Positions 43,871 to 57,296 of a stretch of DNA of 64,000 bases are shown here, piece after piece. Position 1 is the first letter of the stretch; each line of letters begins with the position of its first letter. The stretch comes from Protea cynaroides. Its lineage: Eukaryota > Streptophyta > Magnoliopsida > Proteales > Proteaceae. The notes under the pieces were generated by a model that was given only the letters and a program-made list of their open reading frames with translations, did no database searches and had not been told where the DNA came from. Made by a program: the position numbers and the translations under genes. The stretch is taken from contig CM053274.1 in assembly GCA_028583415.1 (NCBI GenBank), forward strand, positions 94,210,549-94,274,548, read 5' to 3'.

Positions 43871-43904
<34 letters not shown>

Positions 43905-46900
43905 TCGACATAAATAAATAGTAGAAATAAGAAGAAAAAGCTTTTCTTTGAGACTTATTCCAAGTAAATTCTTAGTCTCAATTCTATTTAAATTTCTGTC
44001 TAGAATCAGATCCGGATTCATGATCAATATACATACATAAGATTCAGATTCATGTACGCACGCACACAAGCACAAGCACGCACACACACACACAGTTCTG
44101 ATGTTGATTTCTTCTGTATATACATGTATATATCAGCCCTACTGTATATCAGTTTCAGGTTTATCAATCCCAGTGTCCATGTCAATTTTTATACATCAGT
44201 ATATGTGAATATCAAATCCAGATTTTTATCTCAGTTCCAGAATTTTATATGCAGTCCAGATCTATACATGCTGCAGTCCAGAATTTTCTATACGGTCCAG
44301 ATTTATAGGATCAGTAAGTATATCAGTAACAGATTATTTGTGTCAAATTCATATCATTACAGGTTTATATATAGTAGTCTATATAGCAGAATTCGAACCA
44401 GAATATAGTAGCAGATTTTGTGCAGTACATATTATACTATTCAGTCCAGGTTTATATGATCAGTATGTATTTTTGTATACCAGTTTCAGATCCGAAATCA
44501 GTAGAGGCATAAAAATATGTATAACAGGTTCAACATCATATCAGTGTCCATATATACCTACATATCAGCTCATATACACGTATATGTAACAGTTCCAGAG
44601 TATACATACCAGGTTGTATTGTCAATAATTGATGATTGCAAGTTATAATATATGTAGGGTTGGAACTATCTAGTGTCTACTGTCTAGTGATTGAAGAGAC
44701 AAATAGTGTGTGAGTAGAGAGAGGTAAGTGGAATATCACAGACTTGCATCACTAGGGTGACGTGTTGGTTGTCTTAACTTATGTTTCAGTTTCCTTATTA
44801 TATATATATATATCATACGAATAATCTGGTGAAAGTTGTGGTATGCATTACTGATGTTGTGCTTGTTAATTATTACTTACATGTCTTGTTGCTTACTAGA
44901 AGTATTAAAAGAGACGGATTTTTATCTGATTTCATATCTCCGTAGCTTATAACATTCATGAGTAATGGTTTTGGCAACCTCTTAAATAATGGGTAATAGT
45001 AAGGAAAGTGAAATAAGAGTTGTCGATTGCAATGTGCCTAGTGGAGAGTAAGTGGGCTATGAGGGAGGGGGTATTACCTGAGTCATGATCCGTTACGCCA
45101 CGGATGAGAGTTTGGGTCATGTACGGACGACTGAGTTTCCCAGGTCATGTACGGATGACTGAGAAAAAGTTTAGGCAGTGAAAAACTCACTACTAGGACA
45201 ATAATAGTCAGTTATACTTGGCAGTTGGCCAAATGTGGAATTAAATGAAAGTGTTTTAAAGTAGATGAAAAAAGAGTTTTCTTGCACTGTTTATTCGAAA
45301 TGTTTTGTACTTGTCTAAGTGTTGTATTTCTGTTATGTTTTGTCTTACCGGACTAGTGAACTCACCTCTTACAAATTACATCTCAGATCATGACGAGGTC
45401 AAAGAGGAACAGGGAAAAAGCCTAGAAGATGTGCAGGCTTGTGTCATAGTTTTAGTAGTTGATTTTTATTTTAATAGAATGGTTGTAGTAAGGTTTAAGT
45501 TCATATGTAAAGATACTTTACTTTTAGTTTAAGTTTGCAGACGCTAGACTCTGCCACTAGTAGATTTTTTATGATTGTTTTAATATGGTTATTCATTTGA
45601 GTTGGATCTTTTTATATTAGTAAGGTTTAAATTCTATTTTATTTATCAGCCGTTTGATCAGTGCCCAGGAGGGCTGTACTCTCACCTTATACAAGTTAGG
45701 GTCGTGATTCAGTACCCATAACGAACATTGGACCTTTTTTTTTGGTAAAGCTAACGTTGGACCTTGAGAAAGAAAAGAAATGTTTCAAGGAGAGTATGAA
45801 AAAATAATAAATCAATAATATGTATAATGAAACTAATACTACTGTTGGTAATATTGGATAATAAGTGAGTAAAAGGTGGTCTACAACAGTTGCCGGCATT
45901 AAGCCCATGCTTCTTTGAATTAGGTGTGGATGAGCATACTAGACATATACAGGAGAATTCCATGGATTGTGATGCTACCTTATGATATAAATTTGATTAC
46001 GAGTCTAGAGAAGGAGAAATGCTTAGCTGTGGAGGAATGCTTTAGAATAAAAGAATCCTCTTAAAAGTTAAAACAGATTAAACATGGAGTGCAATTTTAG
46101 TAACAAAAAGAATAAAAATAAAATGGTTATAGTTGATAATCAAGAGATAATCAGAGTTATCATTACATTATCTTGGTTGGATCATAAATAATGAGAGAGA
46201 GGAACAAGTTGCTCAGAGAAATTGTGAGTAGTGGATGAAGTAAAAAGGAACTTCTGAAAACAAGTGATGTGAAAGTTTCCATTAAAAAAAAAAAAAAAAG
46301 GAGTAAATTTATTAGATAACCATGACCAGCAAGGTTGTATGTCCCTGAGACCAACAAAGAAACAACTACATTAAAACCATGTAGCTGAGTCAGGTATTTT
46401 AAGATGATCGTGTGGCAGGACATGAAGGATAGAAATACATTCCAGGGAACCAAGTTGTTAAACCAATAGGTGACAAGTGGAGGGAAGCCGCCTGAGATGG
46501 TTTGTAAATGTGTAATGAGGCCCCTTGAATTCAAGAGTAAGACATTACAAAGTTTTATGAACTTGACCTTCTTTTGGAAGAAACTAAAAAGATGTGCCAA
46601 CATAGATATCACATATCGATAATTGTACTCCATGACATACATTCTAATTTATTAAGCAATATAAACTATACAAAATAATCTCATTTGCATTTATTGATAT
46701 AAGCATCTTCTTGGATATCGCCACCTCATATTTCCCTCAGCACAAGAATATAGATAGGCAACATGCTCAAACGTCACAAAGATCTTTTCATCTCAAAATC
46801 CCAGGGAAGTATAGAACAAAAGAAACCCAAAGCAACATTTTGCAGCATATGCTATGAAACTAAAACCAACCTGATATAAAGGACGCCAGTAATCAGAGAG

Positions 46901-48273
46901 AAACAAATCCTTCGAGAAAACAAGGATTAGGATTTCCAAAGAGAGATGAACTGCCTTTTCCAGAAGTTGACCATAAATTTTACCAGTTCGATCACTGATG
47001 ATGGAATTGACTCCAGGCAAAAGAATGCCCATGACATTGCGGAAAACAGTTTTACCACTCATGAAATCCTGCATCATCAAGCATATATGTATCAAAAAAA
47101 AATGCTAAAAGTTCACTACAACTATTCAGAATCCAATTAATGCAAGGATGCAAACACCCAAGAGAAAAAAATGCTAAAAATCCGTTATGGCTGTACAGAA
47201 CTTTAAAGCCCTTCTAAGTCTCTGAATGGTTTAACATATTAGCCTGAAAATAGAATTTGAGATTGTCCAGCTGATGAGTGTTTCAGGATTTCGTTACTAC
47301 TTGTTCCCCAGCTTAGAGGTATTGGCTTCAGCATGCTGTTCAGCACCCAATGAAGATCAACCAGAGGATCTGATAGTGGTGGGTTTCAAATTTATGGAAG
47401 AGAAAAACAAGAAGAGGGAGAAGAATGAAGAAAGAAGAGAACCAGAAAACCAAATCCTGGAGAGGGGAAATAGGAGAGAAGAGAGAGAGGAAATAAGAGG
47501 GGGGGGAGAGTCAGAAGAGGAGATAGAACAAGAGAGGCAACAGCCACAATATTAACTAAAACAACCCATTTCCATTCATCAAATTGTAAAGAGGGCTATT
47601 GTTATGCCTTTACATATTTATAAGATCAAATCCCAAATAAAGAATGAAATATAAACCTGCCTGAAACTCTCCATCCACGGGCTATCTTGGAGATTCCCTA
47701 GTTCACTCAATTCTCTAATACTTATATAATAAAAGAAATGAGGACTATTTCAAAAAGGAAACTACCTCCTATCGCAAACTTAAAAGATAGGAACCTTAAA
47801 CTAACTCAAAAACTGAACCTTATCTAATATAATTATAAAGCAAGATAATTTCCTAATTAATAGCTAATGGGTCTCACTTACTAACTAACTAGTAATTAAA
47901 ATACTAATTTCGTTTTCAGAACTAGGACCTCAAATATGATTATAAAAGAGGCCCCATTACATCCATAAACTTAAAATTAAGGCTCACCCCAAACCAATAT
48001 TAAATTCTGGCTTAAAATTTAAACCGGGCTTGCATTAGCACCAGAAAGGCAACACAACTAAGAGAAAAGATTATGGACTAGATATTTGAAAATCTTCATG
48101 GCACATAGGCCATAAGATCTGTCATTTTTCTCCTCTTTTTTTTTTGTTCTCCTTTTTTTTAAGTTAAGTATCTATGTATTAAATTATTAATGATAGGCAA
48201 AAAGAGCAACCTGAACCCTCTACACAAAAACTGCCAACCCCTTACAAAAGTACCCCTCACATGTATAAAAATA

Positions 48274-48330
<57 letters not shown>

Positions 48331-51300
48331 GCCCCTTGTTCCCATGTAGAAGTGTTCACCCCCTAAATTAGGTAGTACTGCACATGAGATTTTATAAATT
48401 CTGTCTCAATTACTCTCAAAGTCAGCTCCTTGTGCTTGAAAGACCCTTAAATTCCTTCCTTACAGACAGTCCAGCAAAATGCAAACAGGATTATCCTCAA
48501 AGCAGCAATTCTACCCTCCTAAGGCCTCCCTCCCACTCTACTAAGGCTGCCATGACTGAATTTGCAAATACCATCCCACCCCCATTTTTTGACAAGGTTC
48601 TAAATCTCTGATCTTGATCTTTTGTCTTGGTGAGGTCGAGATTTCCGAGATCTCATCCAGATCTCGCCGAGACACTGCTTTTTTTTAACAGGGAAAGATG
48701 GAAATTTCCAAGATTTCCGAGATCTCAGAGAGACCTACGAGATTTCCGAGAGCTTGCTGACTCCTTGACATTGTTCACCTCATATGTCAACTGCAAGACT
48801 GCATCCAATAAAAAGAAGATGGGCATCTACCTGAGCATCACGACACATAACACCTATTCCTTGACCTCCATCCCCCTCTATTTAAGTTGACGACGGTATC
48901 TCCAAAACTGCAGTCCACTTAAAGAAACAAATTCTCATGGCCAATGGATGGTTAAATACCACCTTATGGTGAAAAGATCTACCAACATCATCAAGCATTA
49001 TGCATTCTGCTTTAATTAAAATGTTCTTTAAATACTATTCAACATAGCTTTAGCAAGTAAAGCAGTCTACTTAAAGAAACAAATTCCCATGGCCAATTGA
49101 TGGTTCAATACCACCTAATGGTGAAAATATCTACCAACATCATCAAGCATTATGAATTCTGCTTTAATTAAAACTTTCTTTAATATTATTCAACATAGCT
49201 TTAGTAAGTTATTTACTAGGATCTTCTGTCTATATTTTTTTAATAATTCAAAATTTTATTGTTTAGAAAGAAGGGAAAAAAAAAAAGGAAACCCACAAGC
49301 TATATAAGTGAGACAAAAAAAGAGACCCCGAACCCATAACATATACAACAAAAAAAAAATCTACCCCACAGAATACAGCATACTTAGAGACCCACCAAAA
49401 GCTTTGTATTATACTGTTTAGAACCATGGGTAGAGACTGAGTTCTTCTCAAAAATCATTGTGTTCCTGTCCTGCCATTAGCTCCACTTTATGACATCCAA
49501 GATTAGCACCCCAAGACTTTTTCTACCTTTTCTTTCTTATGTGCAGAAAAGACCATACTACATGCTGAAGAGAGAAATAGATCTCCAAGATCCATACTTG
49601 TCAAGGCGCCACCTTGGCATCCAAAAGCTGCTGGGAGTGCAAGGCTACAGCTTGCCTTAGTGTTTTGGGCATTTTTTTTTTGTTTAAATATTTTTTGGGT
49701 GCAAACCCAACCCGGGGGTGGGGGGTTAGGGGGGAAGGAAAATAGAACTTAGGAAAACAGAACTTCAAGAGTTTGAAGAAAATCCGGGAACGGGTTGACC
49801 CATAACCCATTACGCTGGGCGGGCGGTGGGGAAGGAGGAGGGGGGCGGAAGCAGCTCAATTAGCTAAACTATGAGCATAACAGTCTGATTCCCTTTTAAT
49901 CTCAAACAATGGATTATCTTATGTGATTATGGTACAATCTGATACATGGGATCATGGTTAAGTGTATTTGAAAAAAAATGAAAATAAGAGACGCTGAATC
50001 AAGTCTCAACTCTCAACTATGGCATGGTTGAATCTTTCCAATCCTCTCCAGCGGACACTGAATCCAGCAGATGGAGGCTCCGGCAGGCAGTACCAGTTTC
50101 TAGTTTCTTCTCCTCCTCGTCTGCACTGCCGGCCTTCTTTTTTTAACTTCTTCTATACCGCTGGTGAAAGAAAAAGGAAGAAGAATAAGCGAGGCGTACC
50201 TGAGTCAGGGCAATGGCAGTTTGACTGCACAGCAGGGTTGAAGTTGTCTGGACTTTCGACTCTCAACTCTGACCTTTGCAGAAATCACAGCGTCTCTTAT
50301 CTCTTCTATACAGTTTAAATCTTACATCCTTAGTTTATATAAGTAAAGTAAATCAAGTTTTAATTTTACACATAAAACCCTTTTAAACTAAAGTTATATA
50401 ATTTCTGATCTCTAATCAAACTTACATGGAACACCTAGGTGTCTGTAGCAATTTATTGAACTGTGTAAAGTACTTATATACACTGTCATGCATTGACATG
50501 CATCTGTATTTTAAAAAAAATTGATGCACAAACTCCCTCACTTTTGTATAAATCCTCTTATGGAAGATGCACCCTTACAATGCCTTAGTGTCGCCTAAGC
50601 GATCAAGCAGCCCTCCAATACGTTTGGCCGCCTAGTCGCCGTGACAACTATGCCAAGATCCATAACCTTTGTTTCCCAAATATAATAAAAATTAATCTCC
50701 CAGATACTGAAAAAAAAAATTATTTGTAATAAAACTACCATGACATAATTTCTTTTGCTTTTTCCTTCCATTATGCTCTGAAGTTGCAGTAGTATAATGT
50801 CTTCTGCTACAAAGATATCCATGTAAAAATTTTCTATATAACCAAAAAAGAAAAATGAAAATCCAAAACCACAAAAGAACGAAAATATAAATAATAAAGA
50901 CAAGATTGTCACACCTCAAGATTGTATATCTGCTCAAACAGTAAACAATGTTGCATACATAAATAACTTATATAATGATTTAAAAATTACAAAAAAGAAA
51001 GAAGAGGGATAATGTTAGAAAATAAAAAGTGTTTCAGCTCAGCTAATTAATTGGCTATAACAGCAGGCCTTAAGAAGAATAATTCTTGACACATATTCCT
51101 TCAGGCAACAAATATCAGTCCTATGATAATAGCACAACTAAGACAACCCAATGTTAATATTCAAACAAGAGACCAATCACTGAATGCCAGTTTATATGCA
51201 TAAAGAAAGAGAAGTTTCTCATTGGAACAAAAAACAATGAAAAATAAATAAATTGTAACATAGTGCATACTTTGAGCAACTCCACAACAGGGATCTGCAT

Positions 51301-54300
51301 TTCAAGTGGAGCAGATTGTGACACCGTTGGGGGCTGGGATCGGTCAACAACAGCATCTATATCCTCATCCTTGATATCATACATTCCGAGAATCCTGCAT
51401 GATATAATAAATGAAAAAGGGGAGAAATTCATTTTGTTCACGTAACACAGATCCCCATTAAGTGTAAACTTGAAAGCAGAAATAAGGATAAATATACATA
51501 ATAGAGTCAGATCATAAGGATGAACATATTGCTGCATCAGGAGCAGCAAAAGAGATATGCACAACCACTAGAATGGTGGGGACTGTGTTTAGGAAGGAAC
51601 AACAATGTCAATCAAATTATGATAATTTACTTTGAAACTACCAACAGAGACCAAGTGAAAGTTTGCTATTATTTATACATAGTGTTTAAAACATATTTTT
51701 GGATATACACTCACATTCGAAAGTGCTGAAGGCAAGCAACAACCAACTGCCATTTCTCACTAGGATCTGCATATGCTCTTTGAGGAAAAGGTCCAAACAC
51801 ATGATCATACACAAACCTGAATATGCCCACGAATCTGCGAAAAACATCAAATCAATATTAGACTGAAAAGGACAGGTAACATGAAATTTGAACACCACAA
51901 ACTTTCAAGGGATCCGAGGTCAGTACCTTCGGCCCCTATCACTTAAATCTCTTTCTTCCGCAATAAGAGCATTTAACAAGTTTAGGAAAGATATAGTGGA
52001 CGGGTATCTCTCTCTCCTTGCTTCTACTTCATTTAACTCAAATCGCATATCATATACCTGCCAGAAACATGGTTTTAAAAAATACATCATCAATAACTGG
52101 ATTAATAAGTCATGCAAAAGCATATCGTTCCCATGATGCATAGGTCAAGGTGGAACAGAACACAAACAACTGGAGGGTCAGCTGAAACGAAGCAAATATT
52201 TTATCTGAATTTGATAAAAAGATAAATAGAAGAGAATCAACAAGAAAAGATTTTGGTTTTGTTTTAAATGGTGTTAAGAATTTTGGCCTTTGGTTCAGCT
52301 ACCACATGGTATATAGCTGCAAGGAATACATGTCTTCGATGACTAATGAATCACCATAGAGTAACAGACCCATGGCAACAGAACCAGCCTGACCAGCAAA
52401 TAGTAAGTTAGCAGAGCTTTTCTCCTTCAGCTCTGATTCACCGGGCAGTAGTTACTACTGACTAGTCAGGTTTGAAATTTCAGTAAGGTATAGGTCATTT
52501 CCCTATCAAAATTGAAATATTTCATCAAGATGGGTGAAATCTGTCGAAATTTGGCAAAATTTGGGGAAATGAAGGAAGCCGAAGGAAAATACTAAAAAAT
52601 ATTAAAATGAAACCATAGGGGATGCTTATTTAAGCATAAATACACAAGTATGAATGATTAGCCGTAATTAAAAAGAATACTCAAAGTGGTATTGGTTTCG
52701 CACCCTATGTTGCTAGTGCAATAAGCATTCAAATATTGCTCAAATCTAGCAAAAAAAAATTGAAACAAGATGATAAGATTTAGGGACATAACCTCTTCTT
52801 GAAATTTAAATCCACACTCTTTGAGAACTTGTGGAGGGAGCTAAGATGAGTTTGGGAGAGGTTTAAATACTCAAAAGATTTATAAGTTTTTGAACAGAAT
52901 CTGAGCATTCTAACAATTTTGACTCATTTTCCTAATTTCAACAATTTCAACTCATTTCACAAATTTTGACTCATTTCAACTCGAAATTTGGTATTTTACA
53001 TGAAAGAATGTGAAATTTCGATTATTTCGACCAGAATTTTTGACATTTTGATCATTTCGTTTTGCTCATTTCCACAAAATATTGTACTCTTTGTATTTAA
53101 CATGTAATTTCGTTTCGAGGTCTATCGAAACCGAAATATTTCACTAAATTTCAACCATTTCGATTGAAATTTTGGACATTGGTAACTATTGAGCAAAGGT
53201 GGTTATCCAGGAGGTTTGTATAAGTCTAAGCCAAGGCATGCAATATAAAGAAATTGTGCTAAAGCAATCACATGAAGGGCACACCAACAAAATAGCTTAG
53301 AAAACTACTACACTAGGTGAATTTTCCAAGTAATTTTTTTTTTTAATCTTTGTGCATAAATGATAAAACTCGCTTCTCTTTAAGTAAAGGTTTTTCTTAT
53401 CGATACTTGAGGTGTCAGATAGTTTGGTACTTCCTTTTTTAATCCTTGTATTGTATAACATGGTTCCTTACGATTGGCTCAAATTAAAGATTAAAAGGTC
53501 ATTTCATACTATTGCACTTTGTAACAAAATAGAAAATAAGAGAAGGAGAAGAGAATGGAGAAAAGGGATCATAGTTGTCAAGGCGTCGCTAAGGCCCCGC
53601 CTAGGCGCCCAGGCTGCCTCAGGTCGCCTTGGAAAATCGGGCGCCTTGGTCGCCTAGGCGGGCGCCCAGTCAGGCCTCCATCGCCTTGCTTCGCCTTGGC
53701 GCGTTGACAACTATGAAAGGGATAGAGAATCATATTCCTCTCCTCTTAGTAGTCACTATTAATAGACAAAACAAAGGGGGAAAGTGATAGATCTAGGACT
53801 TCACAAGATAAAGAGTCCTAGTTACAAGCTAAATAAGTGTTCCACATGTCAACACGACAAGGACTCTCATGACTAAAATGATAAAGAAAAACAGTTGTAT
53901 TATAATAAAGAGAAGCAGTCTTATTCTAATCAAGGAGAAATGAACTCCACAAGAGAGGGTGGAGTTACAATTACATTACGAGAGTAAAGAAGATAAGAGA
54001 CAAGAAACTAATTCTCTGCTGCCACCTATCTAATGAGTCAATATTTGTTGGTTTGACCAAGTCAAACCCGCAACCACTTATCTTTTGTCACATCCGGAAT
54101 GGGCCTATGAATGGGCCCATATTTTCTATTTTTGTCGTTGGTTAACACACTTTATTAATAAAAAAAATTAATAAAACTCACCTCTTGTCATAAGTTGAGT
54201 TAATGGAATTTCACACTACTGTAAAAGAACCCATTGTCGATTCAGAATAAACTGACACACTCAACAATGCACTTTAGCTCTTGACCTTGATTTTTCCAAC

Positions 54301-56058
54301 AATCTTATAGGCTCCGTCTTCCTTATCCTGAGTCCAAGAACCTGAGCTGTGTTTGTGGCTGCAGGGAGGAGCAGATTTAGCTCCGACCAACCTGGAACTA
54401 GTCCACCATGTTGGCATGGAATGGTTTTGAGTAAGGTGAATCCAGAGTGTGGGCTGGCTTCAACCTCTGAGTTGAGATCACGTCTGTCGGTGGGGACTTG
54501 TGCGAAGGTTGGAACCACCGACTCCAAGGAAAGGAATGCAGGACTGATTCACAGTCTGATTCAGCGGAGAATGTTTCTTTGAAGCTTCCTCTCTCAAATA
54601 CAATGATCTGGATGGCTCAAAGATCCTGTCGTGCTTCATGGTTGAATAAAGACGACGTAATAAAGTTCTTACTAGCATTTTTCGCTAGCTTTAACATGTT
54701 AAACTGTAAAAATAAATAAATAAATAAAAATAAAAAAAATAAAAAAAAGACTATTGCAATCAGTGTATCATCAAACAAATTAAAAAAAAAAGAAAAAATT
54801 TCATCTAGTCCCCATCAAACATTGTTAACATCATCTACACCCACAAGAATGCATAAAAATCATCTACATCCCAAAACTTTTGTTGTCCTAATCAAAGAAG
54901 TCCACTCCGTCAATTGATTCCCGTTGGATGTTGACGTCAGGTGGATTGGAATATTTCAGAGACGATAATACCCTTTTGGCCTATTGAAAAGACCATTATA
55001 CCCTTTAGGTGGATTGGAATATAAAGGAAGATCTTCTTGTTCTTCTTAGGACCGTTTCCTCACTGGTTCAATACTCCATGGTTCCCTGTTCACTGAAGCT
55101 CTCCTTCTCTTGTACCGGCCATGATTCCATCACCTCTGCATTGTTCTCCGGCAAAAACAAGAAGTTGTCTCCGTCTCTGTCTTCGCCATCGCTGCATTTC
55201 TAGATCAATGACAAAGCTTCAAGGAGTATCCGGCGAGCGAAGTCAAAAGCTGATGAGGCATGCTCAGTGAAGAACGATTCCGACAAATTTTCTAAGTTGC
55301 CTTCAGCTGGATATCAATCTTTTCTGGCGATGATTCCGGAGGAGAATGAGGAAAAGTTGGAGTCTTCGGCAGTTTGGAAACAGGAAGGCGGAGACCCTTG
55401 TGAAGAATCGTGGACAGGAATCTCATGCTCTGGTCCATCCGTCATATTCATATAATTTACCTCGACTATAATTACAATTCTACATGTTCAGCTTCTTCAG
55501 TTGATACGCGAGTTTTTTTAAAACACTGTTATTTGTTCTATACAAGCAATCAGCTCATGGGCTACAGCTTGGTGGAAATCTCGGAGGCCAGCTCTCCAAT
55601 CTACTTGGTTTGCAGGAACTGTAAGTGTTTTCTCAGTCATTATGCCAAAATTTGTCTCTTACATTTGTGGAAGTGTATTTATAAACATCACCGGAAAACG
55701 AAGGGAAAACAGGGAACATCGACTTGAAAAGGAAGGTCGAATGGGGGGTAACGTCGATGGAAACAGGGAAATGGCCGGCGACGATAATGAAGCTGATGTG
55801 GCATGCTCACTGAAGAATGATTCCAACAGATTTTCTAAGTTGCCTTCAGCTGGATATCGATCTTTTCCGGCAATGATTCCAGAGGAGAATGAGGAAAAGT
55901 TGGAGTTCTTCGACGGCGGTGTCAAAAAAGGTAATAAGATCGGGGGAGGAAACGGCGGCTCTAGTGATGGCAGTGGTTTTGCCACCAGAGGTAGTGCAGA
56001 TCAGAGCAAGGGTCTACTTATGCTTCATTCATATGCAACTTTCGTCCGTAAAAAGGTA

Positions 56059-56117
<59 letters not shown>

Positions 56118-57263
56118 AGCTTCTCTGACAATTTTTGTTCTTCTCCGATTTCATCATCTATAAAAACCAGAGACCCACTTGGCTAAATTCCTCTAACAAC
56201 AAATTCTCTTACATCAATTCAATTCTCAAAACATGGGCTTAGAAGACTGGTTACCATTAAACCGCCTAAAGAGAGCTGTGAAAAAAGTAAGGTTTCTATT
56301 AACCTTTGATCTTAGTCGATTCAGGGTTGCTTCAATTATCAATAGATCGAATACTCAGCCACGATTGAGCTTCAACGATCGGGAATCAAGCTTCAAAGAT
56401 CACAAATTGAGCTTCAAAGTTAGGGGTAAGGGTTGGGTGAGAACGAAAAGGAGAGAGAGAGAGAATATAAGTTTCATTAGAAGGTCAAATTAGTCATTCA
56501 ACATGTTTTTAAAATTTTTCAATTTATAATATAAGGGGTAAAACTGTATTTCAACAATTTTAGTGATTTTCGTCACTTAAGTGGACCTAGGTGATGTTTT
56601 TGCATTCTTGTGGGTATAGATGATGTTAGCAATCTTTGAAGGGGTCTAGATGAAATTTTTTCTAAAAAAAAAATTCAATTTCCCTTTCAATTTTTCTTCT
56701 TTTCATCTTCTTCTCCATTATCTTTCCATACAAGGGCATGGTTTTGAATGAGGAATCTCAATACCACTCGCACCAGGTTTCTATCGGAATCCTTTGTTCT
56801 TTGGCACTCTTCCCCAACCCCGCCAATCTCAATAAAGCTGCCCTGCAGAGGAGCCATATTGTAAGGGCAGGTGTAGTAGACGATCTTGCAATTGGAGTTG
56901 GAACACCTGGGAAGACGATTTGGGAATGGTGGGAATCATGATGAATTCTGGTGCCGATCATGGTCGTTGGAGCCTCATTGGTTTTTTTATTCCGATCGAG
57001 CTCAAACATCCAGGACTAAAAGATAGTCCAGCACAGCGCATTTCAGCCTTGTAACCGTGCTCTGAGACCATGTTGTCGGAGAATGGGAGAGAATTAATTC
57101 CCACTTATTTTTCACACTAGCAGGACTCTAGAGACTAGGAGTCCCAACTCTAGAATGACTAGGAGTCTGCTCTAGAGGACTAGGATTCTGGATCTCTTGT
57201 CTTCCTCCCCTTTTTTTTTTTCTTTTTTTTTTCCCCCCCCCACCCCCCCCCCCCCAAAAAAAA

Positions 57264-57296
<33 letters not shown>

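Larger units (their letters stand above)
42195..45711. mobile_element. Large LTR-like unit, gypsy (Tekay/Del) style
   Basis: Begins TGTAATGCCCTAAATTTT, the usual start of plant Tekay/Del-type LTRs, and ends near GTTAGGGTCGTGATTCA. The interior has LTR-like non-coding text with a repeated GGTCATGTACGGA-GACTGAG word (45113 and 45143). No internal gag-pol is present, so it is probably a solo LTR. The right limit is approximate because no target duplication could be matched. It contains a hAT MITE and an L1 tail. Confidence 0.45.
54781..56673 (+). mobile_element. Pack-MULE carrying gene fragments
   Basis: Element 54792-56662 with terminal inverted repeats of about 80 bp beginning GAAAAAATTTCATCTAG. 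Words such as AACATCATCTA and ACCCACAAGAATGCA recur in the same order in both arms. Flanking 11-bp copies of T followed by ten A lie at 54781-54791 and 56663-56673, fitting the 9-11 bp Mutator duplication though low in complexity. No transposase; the interior holds fragments that look like exons, including a receptor-kinase piece. Confidence 0.8.

Noticed and set aside
44052..44589. 118- and 83-residue plus-strand frames
   Set aside because: Low-complexity Tyr/Ile/Ser-rich translation of ATAT/CAG-rich LTR-like DNA; no family resemblance.
47274..47555. 93-residue Glu/Arg-rich frame
   Set aside because: Purine-rich LTR-type sequence; the same pattern occurs in the gypsy LTRs.
52490..53185. Satellite DNA
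   Set aside because: The words are degenerate and not head-to-tail at a fixed period; an interspersed element with internal word repetition fits better.
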